From Paludifilum halophilum (GTDB taxonomy: Bacteria; Bacillota; Bacilli; Thermoactinomycetales; DSM-45169), in contig NZ_NOWF01000001.1 in the NCBI RefSeq assembly GCF_002245355.1, forward strand, positions 124,001-188,000: a stretch of DNA of 64,000 nt. Direction: 5' to 3'. Under the pieces are notes generated by a model. It made no database searches, was not told the origin of the DNA, and saw nothing but the letters and a program-made list of their open reading frames with translations. Position 1 is the stretch's first letter. Every line of letters begins with the position of its first letter. Shown one piece after another: positions 57,372 through 64,000 of the stretch. Both the position numbers and the translations under genes were made by a program.

Positions 57372-58364
57372 ATGAAAGCAGTCGTACATGATGGTCCCGC
57401 CGGATGGGACGGTTTGAAAACAAAAGAGATGAGAGAGGCATCAGCAGGTTCCGGTGAAGTAAAAGTCCGGCTGAAAGCATCGGGTTTAAATCACAGAGAT
57501 ATTTGGGTTTTGTATCGACGGAAAGAAACGGACAGGCCGGTGATTCTCGGCTCCGACGGCGCCGGGGTTGTTGAACATGTGGGCGAGGGAGTGGAAGGCA
57601 TCCGAGTCGGGGATGAAGTCGTCATCAATCCCAGCTTGGGATGGTCCCATACTTCTGATGCACCACCGGCGGGATTTGATATCTTGGGATCCCCTACACC
57701 GGGAACCTTCGCTGAAAGTATCGTAGTTCCTGCAGAAAACATTGAGAAAAAGCCAGCCCACCTCGATTGGGGGGAAGCCGGTATTCTCCCCCTGGCGGCG
57801 TTGACGGCGTATCGGGCCCTGTTTACCCGTGGGCGGTTACAAGCGGGGGAACATGTACTGATTCCCGGTATCGGATCCGGTGTGGCGACCTTCATCCTTA
57901 TGATGGCTAAAGTGGCGGGAGCCCGGGTTACCGTCACATCCCGAAGCGAGGAAAAGCGAAATAAAGCCTTGGAATTGGGGGCCGATGCCGCCATTGACAG
58001 CGAAGGGGATTGGCAAAAGAGCATGAAGGACGATCAAGCGGATTTGATTATCGACAGCGTCGGTCCGGCTACCTTCGAAAAAGCCTTGGGGCGACTCAAA
58101 TCCGGCGGACGTTTCGTCAACTTCGGGGCTTCTACAGGCGAATCGGTGAAGCTTCCGCTGCGTCCTTTTTTCTATGGGCAGTTTAATCTTTTGGGGACAA
58201 CGATGGGGAGCGCCGAAGAGTTTCGGAAAATGCTTCGTCTGGTTGAAACACATCAAATCCGACCGGTATTGGATCAGACCTATCCGCTGTCCGAAGCTTT
58301 GCAAGCTTTCCAACGAATGAAAGACGGAAAGCAATTCGGGAAAATCGGTTTGAAGATCGATTAA
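57372..58364 (+). CDS. Zinc-type alcohol dehydrogenase/quinone oxidoreductase-like protein (YogA-like)
   Basis: 330 residues of the MDR superfamily. The N-terminal GroES-like half contains LKASGLNHRDIWVLYRR, where the catalytic cysteine of true zinc alcohol dehydrogenases is absent. The C-terminal Rossmann half has LIPGIGSGVATFILMMAKVA and the NADP-type loop VTSRSEEKR. The absence of the structural cysteines suggests a zinc-free quinone or enoyl reductase. ATG 57372 lies 7 bases after AGGAGG; earlier in-frame ATGs (57309, 57366) are badly spaced. A monocistronic gene with a strong terminator. Substrate unknown. Confidence 0.85.
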   Translation: MKAVVHDGPAGWDGLKTKEMREASAGSGEVKVRLKASGLNHRDIWVLYRRKETDRPVILGSDGAGVVEHVGEGVEGIRVGDEVVINPSLGWSHTSDAPPAGFDILGSPTPGTFAESIVVPAENIEKKPAHLDWGEAGILPLAALTAYRALFTRGRLQAGEHVLIPGIGSGVATFILMMAKVAGARVTVTSRSEEKRNKALELGADAAIDSEGDWQKSMKDDQADLIIDSVGPATFEKALGRLKSGGRFVNFGASTGESVKLPLRPFFYGQFNLLGTTMGSAEEFRKMLRLVETHQIRPVLDQTYPLSEALQAFQRMKDGKQFGKIGLKID

Positions 58365-58377
58365 GAATGAAACTTCG

Positions 58378-58418
58378 GGGTCCGGTTTTTTCACCGATGA
58401 AGGGAAAACCGGACCCCG
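58378..58418 (+). terminator. Terminator after the alcohol-dehydrogenase-like gene
   Basis: A 13-bp perfect stem GGGGTCCGGTTTT / AAAACCGGACCCC with a 15-base loop, then GCTTTTT. Nothing else seen in the following 180 bases. Confidence 0.88.
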
Positions 58419-58601
58419 CTTTTTGAATCAGGTCCTATCCGGTATGAGGCACAATAGGACAGCAAATCATATATTTCTTAAACCTTCCATACAACTAATA
58501 AATTCAAACTATATAAAATATTTTTCCAATATACAGTGAAACACATCAAAAAATCATATAAAATAGCGAAGAGAAAGTCACCACATGCTTAGGAGGCCGT
58601 G

Positions 58602-59555
58602 ATGAAAACGTTTTTTAAATTCGGATGTCTGTCCATGATTTCTCTCATCGTATTAGCTATTTTTGTTAGTCTATCCAACGAATCCTGGGGTATACAGGGA
58701 ACCGCTGAACTTGTCCGTGTAGTTGATGGCAACACCTTGGAAATGAAAATCGACGGAGAGCCGAAGAAAATCGATCTGGCCCTGATCGAAACACCGGATC
58801 TGGTTTCCGATGACCCTTATGCCCAGAAAGCGGTTCAACGTCTAAAAAAAATCTCCGACCACGGAGATTATCAGCTCTACTATAAAGCCAACAAAGGCGA
58901 AAACGGGAATTATATCGGATTTGTCGGCGTTGAGGGCGAGGTGAACCTGGGGATGGTACAGGAGGGATGGGCCAAAGTCAAGGTACCAAAGACCGGAGAG
59001 TGGGACGAGGATACAGTTCAAAAATTTTTGAATGCGCAAAGCAAGGCTAAAAAAGCCAAAAAGGGTATATGGAAGTACGATGGATATGTCAAGAAAGACG
59101 GATATGACAAAGAAGTGGGCATCAAGGCCTTTGAAGAAGAGGAAGCGGCTCGGGAGCGAGCTGAAGCAAAGGCCAAAAAAGCCGAGGAAGAAAAGAAAAA
59201 ACGGCCACAAATGATCGAAAAACAGATTAAAGAAACCCTTGATTCAATCAAAGATCAAGAAAAAGGAAAAATCAGTTCGATCCATTTTGAAGGGACCTCG
59301 GGGAAAAAATGGGGAGAACCCGGTAACCACCTAAACGTTACGGTCTATGTCAATGAGGAATTCTGGGCTTCCTCTAGTAGAGGCCGAAAATCCTCTTTTG
59401 TTCATGTAAATGGGTACAAGATTGAAAGGGAGATCGACCAATTGGGCTTTTTGGACAAAGGAACCAGTGTTACTAATGTCATTTTTCGCAGTGATGAAGT
59501 AAAGGATCGATTGGCTGTAGAGAAAATTGGAGATGGATGGAAAATAAAAAGATGA
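58602..59555 (+). CDS. Exported staphylococcal-nuclease-like protein with lost catalytic arginines
   Basis: 317 residues. An N-terminal membrane/signal segment (CLSMISLIVLAIFVSLS) is followed by an SNase fold (about 33-155: VRVVDGNTLEMKIDG, LALIETPDL, VNLGMVQEGWAKVKV, KAKKAKKGIW), a highly charged coiled-coil (about 178-215, EEEEAARERAEAKAKKAEEE) and a C-terminal domain of unknown type. Compared with staphylococcal nuclease, Arg35 is aspartate (KKIDLALIETPD) and Arg87 is asparagine (NGNYIGFVGV), so nuclease activity is unlikely. It may bind nucleic acid or protein at the surface. ATG 58602 lies 5 bases after AGGAGG. Function unknown. Confidence 0.65.
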   Translation: MKTFFKFGCLSMISLIVLAIFVSLSNESWGIQGTAELVRVVDGNTLEMKIDGEPKKIDLALIETPDLVSDDPYAQKAVQRLKKISDHGDYQLYYKANKGENGNYIGFVGVEGEVNLGMVQEGWAKVKVPKTGEWDEDTVQKFLNAQSKAKKAKKGIWKYDGYVKKDGYDKEVGIKAFEEEEAARERAEAKAKKAEEEKKKRPQMIEKQIKETLDSIKDQEKGKISSIHFEGTSGKKWGEPGNHLNVTVYVNEEFWASSSRGRKSSFVHVNGYKIEREIDQLGFLDKGTSVTNVIFRSDEVKDRLAVEKIGDGWKIKR

Positions 59556-59619
59556 GAAAAGCGGAGGATGGTTGGTATTATTCCCGAATGCCGATGCCGC
59601 CCGCCTAACCAATATTGTG

Positions 59620-59648
59620 TAATAGACCCAGTTAAACCGGGTCTATTA
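59620..59648 (+). terminator. Terminator after the nuclease-like gene
   Basis: TAATAGACCC / GGGTCTATTA, 10-bp perfect stem, 9-base loop. The 240 bases beyond hold no gene. Confidence 0.7.
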
Positions 59649-59890
59649 CCATCATAAAGGAGAATCACATTGGAGTATTACCCGCATTTGATAACAGGCT
59701 CTGAAGTGTGGCATTGTGATTATTCCTATATATAAAGAGATTTCAATTTTTTGTAAAAAACTAAGAACCCTTCATCTTAACAGAAAAAAGGGTCTAAACC
59801 AAATTTTTCATTGATTGCGTACTATAAGGCCGAAATGCCGTGTTGTTTCTAGAGTTAGCCTCGAGGATTTTTTGTTAGTACGTAGTGTTA

Positions 59891-60037
59891 TACCTGCAAC
59901 ACCTTTCTCCTCTGGGATGGGAACGCATCACTTTGACGGGGGACTATGTTTGGAATCTAAAGCAGAGCATTGACATTAACAACTTGCGGTCACTGCGGGA
60001 GAAAATTGTACTAACGAAAAGTAGGGTGAACAATTAG
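59891..60037 (+). pseudogene. Remnant of a Tn3-family transposase (C-terminal end)
   Basis: The frame reads YLQHLSPLGWERITLTGDYV, then WNLKQSIDINNLRSLRE, the conserved C-terminal end of Tn3-family TnpA (LSPLGWEHINLTGDYVW in functional copies), and ends at TAG 60035-60037. Only about 48 codons remain and no inverted repeat ends were found. A relic of a transposon insertion in the 700-base gap between the nuclease-like gene and the MhqR regulon. Confidence 0.7.
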
Positions 60038-60050
60038 GGGTGCCCCGGGC

Positions 60051-60101
60051 ACCAAAAAATCCGGCTCCCTATCGTACAGGATGCCGGGTTTTTGGTACCG
60101 T
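60051..60101 (+). terminator. Hairpin repeat, second copy of the unit at 25837
   Basis: A stem from ACCAAAAAATCCGGC and GCCGGGTTTTTGGT, with the loop TCCCTATCGTACAGGAT. The unit shares most of its 45 bases with 25837-25884, including CAGGATGCCGGGTTTTT. It follows the Tn3 remnant and a further GC-rich palindrome (60039-60053). Confidence 0.6.
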
Positions 60102-60191
60102 CGATGGCCTTAGCGTACAATTTTCTTTTTTCGGTAGGTGACCCCTATAGAGGCACATTTTATTCTCTGAACGATCTTTTTAATTTAAGGG

Positions 60192-60220
60192 TTGACATAC
60201 CGGACAATGACATATAAAAT
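60192..60220 (+). promoter_or_regulatory. SigA promoter of mhqR
   Basis: TTGACA (60192-60197), 17 bases, TAAAAT (60215-60220). Confidence 0.7.
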
Positions 60221-60222
60221 TT

Positions 60223-60238
60223 ATCTTGAATTAAAGAT
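60223..60238 (+). promoter_or_regulatory. MhqR operator upstream of mhqR
   Basis: ATCTTGAATTAAAGAT, palindromic with one mismatched pair, right after the -10. It fits the MhqR operator style TATCTNGAATTNNAGATA of Bacillus. Related sites at 60721-60740 and 63721-63750. Confidence 0.75.
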
Positions 60239-60262
60239 GAATGAATTAAGGATTTGATGGTG

Positions 60263-60706
60263 ATGAAGCGGTATAATGAAAAAGATTTGTCATTAAAATC
60301 ATTTATTGTTCTTTCTCGTGCGAATCATGCTGTGGAAGAAAAAATTAGAGAAGATATTCGTAAGCATGGGTTAAATACCACAGAATTTGCCGTTTTAGAA
60401 TTGCTTCACCACAAAGGTGACCAACCGATTCAACGTATCGGAAAAAAGATTTTGCTTTCAAGTGGCAGCATTACTTATGTTGTTGACAAATTAGAAGAAA
60501 AACAATTGCTAAAACGCATCAGATGTCCCGAGGATCGACGGGTTATTTATGCCGGGATCACAGACAAAGGCAAGGATTTGATGAATGATATTTTCCCCAA
60601 ACATAAAGAAGCCATTCAAAGCATTTTTGGGGAATTGAATGACAGTGAAAAGAAAACATTGATTTCATTGTTAAAGAAGTTAGGACTCTCTTTGAAAAAC
60701 AAATAA
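60263..60706 (+). CDS. mhqR: MarR-family repressor MhqR
   Basis: About 147 residues, a MarR winged helix: TTEFAVLELLHHKGDQPIQR, IGKKILLSSGSITYVVDKLE as recognition helix, and RCPEDRRVIYAGITDKGK as wing. In B. subtilis MhqR represses genes for quinone and azo-compound detoxification. The genes downstream here (dioxygenase, esterase, flavin reductase, WrbA) are the same functions. Starts at ATG 60257 or 60263 after AAGGA; I use 60263. An operator-like palindrome between promoter and gene suggests autoregulation. Confidence 0.87.
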   Translation: MKRYNEKDLSLKSFIVLSRANHAVEEKIREDIRKHGLNTTEFAVLELLHHKGDQPIQRIGKKILLSSGSITYVVDKLEEKQLLKRIRCPEDRRVIYAGITDKGKDLMNDIFPKHKEAIQSIFGELNDSEKKTLISLLKKLGLSLKNK

Positions 60707-60720
60707 ATTTTTTTAAGCAT

Positions 60721-60740
60721 TTATCCTTAATTCGAGATAA
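60721..60740 (+). promoter_or_regulatory. MhqR operator upstream of the dioxygenase gene
   Basis: TTATCCTTAATTCGAGATAA: inverted repeat TTATC...GATAA around an AATT centre, 39 bases before the dioxygenase start. Confidence 0.7.
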
Positions 60741-60778
60741 ATGGAATAAAAATAAATTTGAAAGGGACAATATTGAAA

Positions 60779-61723
60779 ATGAAAAAAGCAACGGCAGGCA
60801 TTCACCACATTACCGCGATTGTAGGGGATCCGCAGGAAAACGTTGACTTTTACACCAGCGTTCTAGGTTTAAGGTTGATCAAAAAGACCGTGAACTTCGA
60901 TGATCCGGGCACATACCATCTCTATTTTGGAAATGAAGGAGGACAACCCGGTACCATTATGACCTTTTTTCCCTGGGCGGGAGCTCCCCGGGGGCGTATT
61001 GGAGCTGGCCAGGTTGGCGTGACAACATTTGTCGTACCTCAATATGCCCTGAATTTTTGGGAGAAACGCCTTTTGAAATTCAATGTGTCAGTTAAAAGAG
61101 AAACTCGTTTTGGGGAAGAATTTCTCCAATTTGAAGATCCGCACGGCCTTCATCTTGAAATCGTTGCTCGGGAAGAGGGACCAAAAAGTGAGTGGGAATT
61201 TGACAGTGTGACACCGGATGTTGCGATTAAAGGATTTGGGGGTGCGGGCTTGCTTACCGCTGCTCCTTATAAGACGGCAGACCTACTTGAAAATGTCATG
61301 GGAATGGAAAAGGTCGGCCAAGAAGAAAATTATTTGCGGTTTCGATCTCATGGGGATTTAGGCAATGTCATTGACATTCAATTAAAGGCAAGCCCTAGAG
61401 GCGAGATGGGCGCCGGTACCGTGCACCATATTGCCTTTAGAGCGAAAGATTTTGACGACCATAAAGAATGGCAGAAACATGTTGCCGAAAATGGGTACTT
61501 CCCGACAGATGTAAAAGATCGAGATTATTTCCACGCAATTTACTTCCGTGAACATGGCGGATTGTTGTTTGAGATTGCAACGGATCCACCCGGATTCACA
61601 CGTGATGAGCCATTCGAAGCTTTGGGGAAAAATTTAAAGCTTCCGAAATGGTTAGAAACCTATCGCTCACGAATTGAAGACGTTCTTACACCTATTACAG
61701 TTCGAGGAATACAGGGGTCTTGA
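60779..61723 (+). CDS. mhqE: Ring-cleaving extradiol dioxygenase (MhqE/MhqO type)
   Basis: 314 residues, two vicinal-oxygen-chelate modules: AGIHHITAIVGDPQENVDFY starts the first, and GTVHHIAFRAKDFDDHKEWQ the second. Metal ligands are the histidines of HHI and the glutamate in GLLFEIATDPPGF. Bacillus MhqE/MhqO act in resistance to 2-methylhydroquinone and catechol-type compounds. ATG 60779 follows GAAAGGGA; an earlier frame (60758) has no site. It is followed, 2 bases later, by mhqD, as in the mhqED operon. Confidence 0.9.
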   Translation: MKKATAGIHHITAIVGDPQENVDFYTSVLGLRLIKKTVNFDDPGTYHLYFGNEGGQPGTIMTFFPWAGAPRGRIGAGQVGVTTFVVPQYALNFWEKRLLKFNVSVKRETRFGEEFLQFEDPHGLHLEIVAREEGPKSEWEFDSVTPDVAIKGFGGAGLLTAAPYKTADLLENVMGMEKVGQEENYLRFRSHGDLGNVIDIQLKASPRGEMGAGTVHHIAFRAKDFDDHKEWQKHVAENGYFPTDVKDRDYFHAIYFREHGGLLFEIATDPPGFTRDEPFEALGKNLKLPKWLETYRSRIEDVLTPITVRGIQGS

Positions 61724-61725
61724 TC

Positions 61726-62335
61726 ATGAAACACATTTTTCACAAAGGTGCGTACTTAGAAAAAACCAACTTTTCTTTTGCTACATGGTACTGGAGGAAC
61801 AGAGACGGATTTATTACCGGTCGCTGGAATGATTGATGATACAGCATCCATTTTAGGTGTGCGTGGAAATGTAAGTGAGAACAGTATGCCGCGATTTTTC
61901 AAACGTTTGGCTGAAGGTGTATTCGATGAAGAAGATCTTATGTTACGAACAAAAGAACTCGGGGATTTCCTTAATAAGGCTGCAAATGACTACGGATTTG
62001 AACGAAATAATGTAGTGGCCATTGGCTATTCAAATGGGGCAAACATTGCTGGTAATCTGCTCTTTCAGGATCCGAAGGCCTTAAAAGGCGCTGCATTGTT
62101 TCATCCCATGGTTCCACGCCGGGGCATCGACCTGCCTGACTTATCTGGCACACCGGTCTTTATAGGGGCAGGTATAAATGACCCGATCTGCAAACCAGGA
62201 GAAACAAAAGAATTAGCTGGAATGTTAGAGAACGCCGGGGCAACCGTGGATATTTATTGGGATAACTACGGCCATCAATTGACGCGGCAAGAGATTGAAA
62301 AGGCAAAGAACTGGTATGTTCAAACGTTTGAGTGA
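61726..62335 (+). pseudogene. mhqD: MhqD carboxylesterase with a frameshift in an A6 run
   Basis: An alpha/beta hydrolase. The first 13 codons (MKHIFHKGAYLEK) begin at ATG 61726 directly after mhqE, but the frame that carries the body (LLLHGTGGTETDLLP, then GYSNGANIAGNLL with the nucleophile, GINDPICKPGETKE with the aspartate, and NYGHQLT with the histidine) is displaced by one base. The switch falls at a run of six A at 61760-61765; with five A the whole protein would be continuous and of normal length (about 202). The body therefore reads only from ATG 61778 onwards without a ribosome site. A sequencing error or slippage is as likely as a real mutation. Confidence 0.78.
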
Positions 62336-62346
62336 AGGATGGTTTC

Positions 62347-62952
62347 ATGAAATCCGTCAATCCGGGAACATTAAGCGAAAGAGAGAATTACAAATTTTTG
62401 ATTGGGAGCATTATCCCAAGGCCGATTGCTTTTGTAACTACTCTATCTGAAAAGGGGGTGTTAAATGGCGCGCCGTTCAGTTTTTTTAACGTGGTCACTT
62501 CACAGCCACCGATGATTTCTGTGTCGATTCAACGTAAAAACGGACAACAGAAAGATACGGTTCGAAATGCTTACTTTCAAAAGGCATTCGTGGTGCACAT
62601 TACCGATGAATCATACATTGAAGCCGTAAATCAGACAGCGGCCAATCTAAAGCCTGATGAAAGTGAAATTAAAGCGGCAGGCCTGACTCCTGTCAAAAGC
62701 GAAATCATTGATGTCCCGGGTATTCACGAGGCGAAAATTCGATTGGAATGCCGGTTGGAAAAAGTGATTTCGCTTGGCGAAGAGGAGACCAGCTGTGATC
62801 TCTTAATCGGCAGGGTTGTCTGTTATCATATTGACGACAATTTATATGACAATGGACGGATCGACGCTGCCCTTTTCAAGCCGGTCAGCCGTCTTGCAGG
62901 AAGCAATTATGCAAAATTAGGGGAAGTCTTTTCCCTGGTGAGACCACAGTAG
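62347..62952 (+). CDS. Flavin reductase family protein (FMN-binding split barrel)
   Basis: 201 residues. FLIGSIIPRPIAFVTTLSEKG and NGAPFSFFNVVTSQPPMISVS form the FMN-binding barrel, and KDTVRNAYFQKAFVVHI is the conserved dimer strand. Such proteins bind FMN and reduce flavins or quinones. ATG 62347 lies 8 bases after GAAGG; GTG 62332 at the end of mhqD is open too. It belongs to the mhq operon, spaced for co-transcription. Likely role: supply reduced flavin or reduce electrophiles; inferred from position. Confidence 0.85.
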   Translation: MKSVNPGTLSERENYKFLIGSIIPRPIAFVTTLSEKGVLNGAPFSFFNVVTSQPPMISVSIQRKNGQQKDTVRNAYFQKAFVVHITDESYIEAVNQTAANLKPDESEIKAAGLTPVKSEIIDVPGIHEAKIRLECRLEKVISLGEEETSCDLLIGRVVCYHIDDNLYDNGRIDAALFKPVSRLAGSNYAKLGEVFSLVRPQ

Positions 62953-63039
62953 TATTTAGAGTGAATTACGTTTATGGCGGTGTAACACATGGGCATATTA
63001 GATTTATTTAGAAAAGATAATAAAAGGAGCGACTCAACA

Positions 63040-63651
63040 ATGGGAAATGTAAAATTAGCAGTGATTTACTACAGCTCAACGGGTACGAACTATCAAATGG
63101 CCAAGTGGGCTGAAGAAGGCGCCAAGCTAGCAGGTGCCGAAGTGAAATTGGTTAAGGTCCCTGAACTTGCACCGGAAGCCGCGATTGAGTCTAATCCGGC
63201 ATGGAAAGCCCACATGGATGCAACGAAAGATGTACCGGAAGTAACGTTAGATGACCTTGAATGGGCTGATGCTTATATCTTCAGCATGCCGACGCGTTTC
63301 GGAAATCTTCCGGGACAGATGAAACAATTTCTGGATACCACTGGAGGACTTTGGTTCAAGGGAAAACTCATCAATAAGGTTGTCAGCGGTATGTCCTCCG
63401 CTAATAATCCGCATGGAGGCCAGGAAGCTACGGTTAAGAACCTTTATACAACCATGATGCACTGGGGTGCCATTATTGCAGCTCCTGGATATACAGATCC
63501 AGTAACTTTCGCCTCAGGTGGAAACCCTTATGGCACAAGTGTGACGGTTGATCAGGACGGAAACATGCAAGAAGATGTACAGGATGCCGTCAAACATCAA
63601 GCCAAACGGACGGTTACTATCGCTTCCTGGGTGAAACAGGGGCAACAATAA
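63040..63651 (+). CDS. wrbA: NAD(P)H:quinone oxidoreductase, WrbA type
   Basis: 203 residues. A flavodoxin-like fold with the FMN phosphate loop YYSSTGTNYQMAKWAEEGAK, SMPTRFGNLPGQMKQFLDTT, and the WrbA-specific GGNPYGTS and SGMSSANNPHGGQEAT. WrbA proteins reduce quinones by two electrons, avoiding semiquinones. ATG 63040 follows AAAGGAG by 10 bases; an in-frame ATG at 62989 would add 17 residues (MGILDLFRKDNKR) but has only a weak site. It is the last gene of the mhq block before a strong terminator. Confidence 0.9.
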   Translation: MGNVKLAVIYYSSTGTNYQMAKWAEEGAKLAGAEVKLVKVPELAPEAAIESNPAWKAHMDATKDVPEVTLDDLEWADAYIFSMPTRFGNLPGQMKQFLDTTGGLWFKGKLINKVVSGMSSANNPHGGQEATVKNLYTTMMHWGAIIAAPGYTDPVTFASGGNPYGTSVTVDQDGNMQEDVQDAVKHQAKRTVTIASWVKQGQQ

Positions 63652-63665
63652 TTCATCTCTGCATT

Positions 63666-63705
63666 CCTTGAAATGTGGAGAAATAGGATTCTCCACATTT
63701 CAAGG
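63666..63705 (+). terminator. Terminator of the mhq operon
   Basis: A 17-bp perfect stem beginning CCTTGAAATGTGGAGAA, 6-base loop. Confidence 0.85.
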
Positions 63706-63720
63706 CAATAAATTTTTTTA

Positions 63721-63750
63721 TTCATTTATCTTGAATTAAAGATAAATGAA
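63721..63750 (+). promoter_or_regulatory. Third, strongest MhqR-type operator
   Basis: A 30-base inverted repeat with 12-bp perfect arms (TTCATTTATCTT / AAGATAAATGAA) around GAATTA. Its core ATCTTGAATTAAAGAT is identical to the site before mhqR. It lies downstream of the mhq terminator and before the partial secreted gene at 63924, so that gene is a likely extra target. Confidence 0.72.
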
Positions 63751-63923
63751 ATGATGATAATTTCATTAGTACACCTAAAGGTTATTGATAGTGTGCTACA
63801 AGGACTCATGATCTACTAAAAAATCGCGACTCTGTACTAAAGAGGGTGATACATGGATTGGGAGATTGAGTTACCATGTTACCCAAACTACTACAAAAAT
63901 ATTTTAAAGGGAGAGGTAAATAG

Positions 63924-64000
63924 ATGAATAAGAGGGTTAAAAAATTAATGGTATTAGGTGCTGTCTCAGCGATGGTGCTAGGTACAGTAGGAAATGGAGC
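63924..64000 (+). CDS. Secreted protein, N-terminal end (partial)
   Basis: The gene starts ATG 63924 behind AAAGGGAGAGG and is cut by the window end after about 25 residues. What is seen is a clear Sec signal peptide: basic n-region MNKRVKK, hydrophobic LMVLGAVSAMVLGTVGN. The product is exported; its identity cannot be told. The 170 bases before it hold an MhqR-type operator and no other gene, so it may be under quinone control. Confidence 0.6.
   Translation, partial: MNKRVKKLMVLGAVSAMVLGTVGNG

Noticed and set aside
1-64000. CRISPR arrays, tRNA and rRNA genes
   Set aside because: No regularly spaced direct repeats and no cloverleaf or rRNA-like sequence were noticed while reading; a tRNA scan would confirm this.

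Overview
The window reads as chromosomal DNA of an endospore-forming member of the Bacillales. The order spoVK-hflX-ynbB-glnR-glnA at the left edge is the one known from Bacillus subtilis. GlnR boxes, a MurF/ATP-grasp/rhamnose spore-surface gene set, a SpoIIM-like protein, a sigma-54 (SigL) regulated proline operon and an MhqR quinone regulon fit as well. Membership in the Thermoactinomycetaceae is my inference from gene content, not something I could test. No rRNA, tRNA or CRISPR array was seen.

Layout: 1-5.5 kb, spoVK end, hflX, ynbB, a DUF456 gene and the glnRA operon. 5.5-8.6 kb, a CBO0543 membrane protein, asnS and dnaD. 8.6-14 kb, an ATP-grasp/glycosyltransferase fusion, the ammonium transporter with two perfect GlnR/TnrA boxes, and a first MurF-like ligase. 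14-20.7 kb, a visibly A+T-richer accessory stretch: a MITE-like hairpin element, a 56-residue unlisted small gene, an IS110 remnant, TetR + MMPL exporter + secreted heptad protein, and an SDR. 20.9-26.8 kb, an HPr-like protein without either phosphorylation site, a cidA/lrgB wreck, a methyltransferase gene behind two GlnR boxes, two glycosyltransferases and a TerC-type gene behind a manganese riboswitch.

27.2-34.2 kb is a rhamnose (rfbABDC) and glycosyltransferase operon closed by a second MurF-like ligase on the other strand and an orphan APS kinase. 34.3-36.9 kb holds an ABC ATPase pseudogene, a winged-helix regulator, a DUF896 gene and an M42 peptidase. 36.9-41.9 kb is a five-gene MoxR/DUF58/DUF4129/DUF4350 operon. 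43.2-48.1 kb is a TetR-controlled rifampicin-phosphotransferase-like enzyme with an MFS pump, with matching operators. 48.3-51.3 kb has SpoIIM-like and RDD proteins and a lipoprotein deacetylase. 51.3-57.2 kb is proline catabolism (putB, P5C dehydrogenase, putP) with a divergent sigma-54 activator, two textbook -24/-12 promoters and candidate enhancer sites. 57.3-64 kb has an alcohol dehydrogenase-like gene, a catalytically degenerate nuclease-like protein, a Tn3 remnant and an MhqR regulon in which mhqD carries a frameshift.

Main themes: nitrogen control (glnRA, amtB and an unexpected methyltransferase gene), a dispersed spore-surface polymer gene set with two Mur ligases, and several small regulatory circuits whose operators can be read directly.
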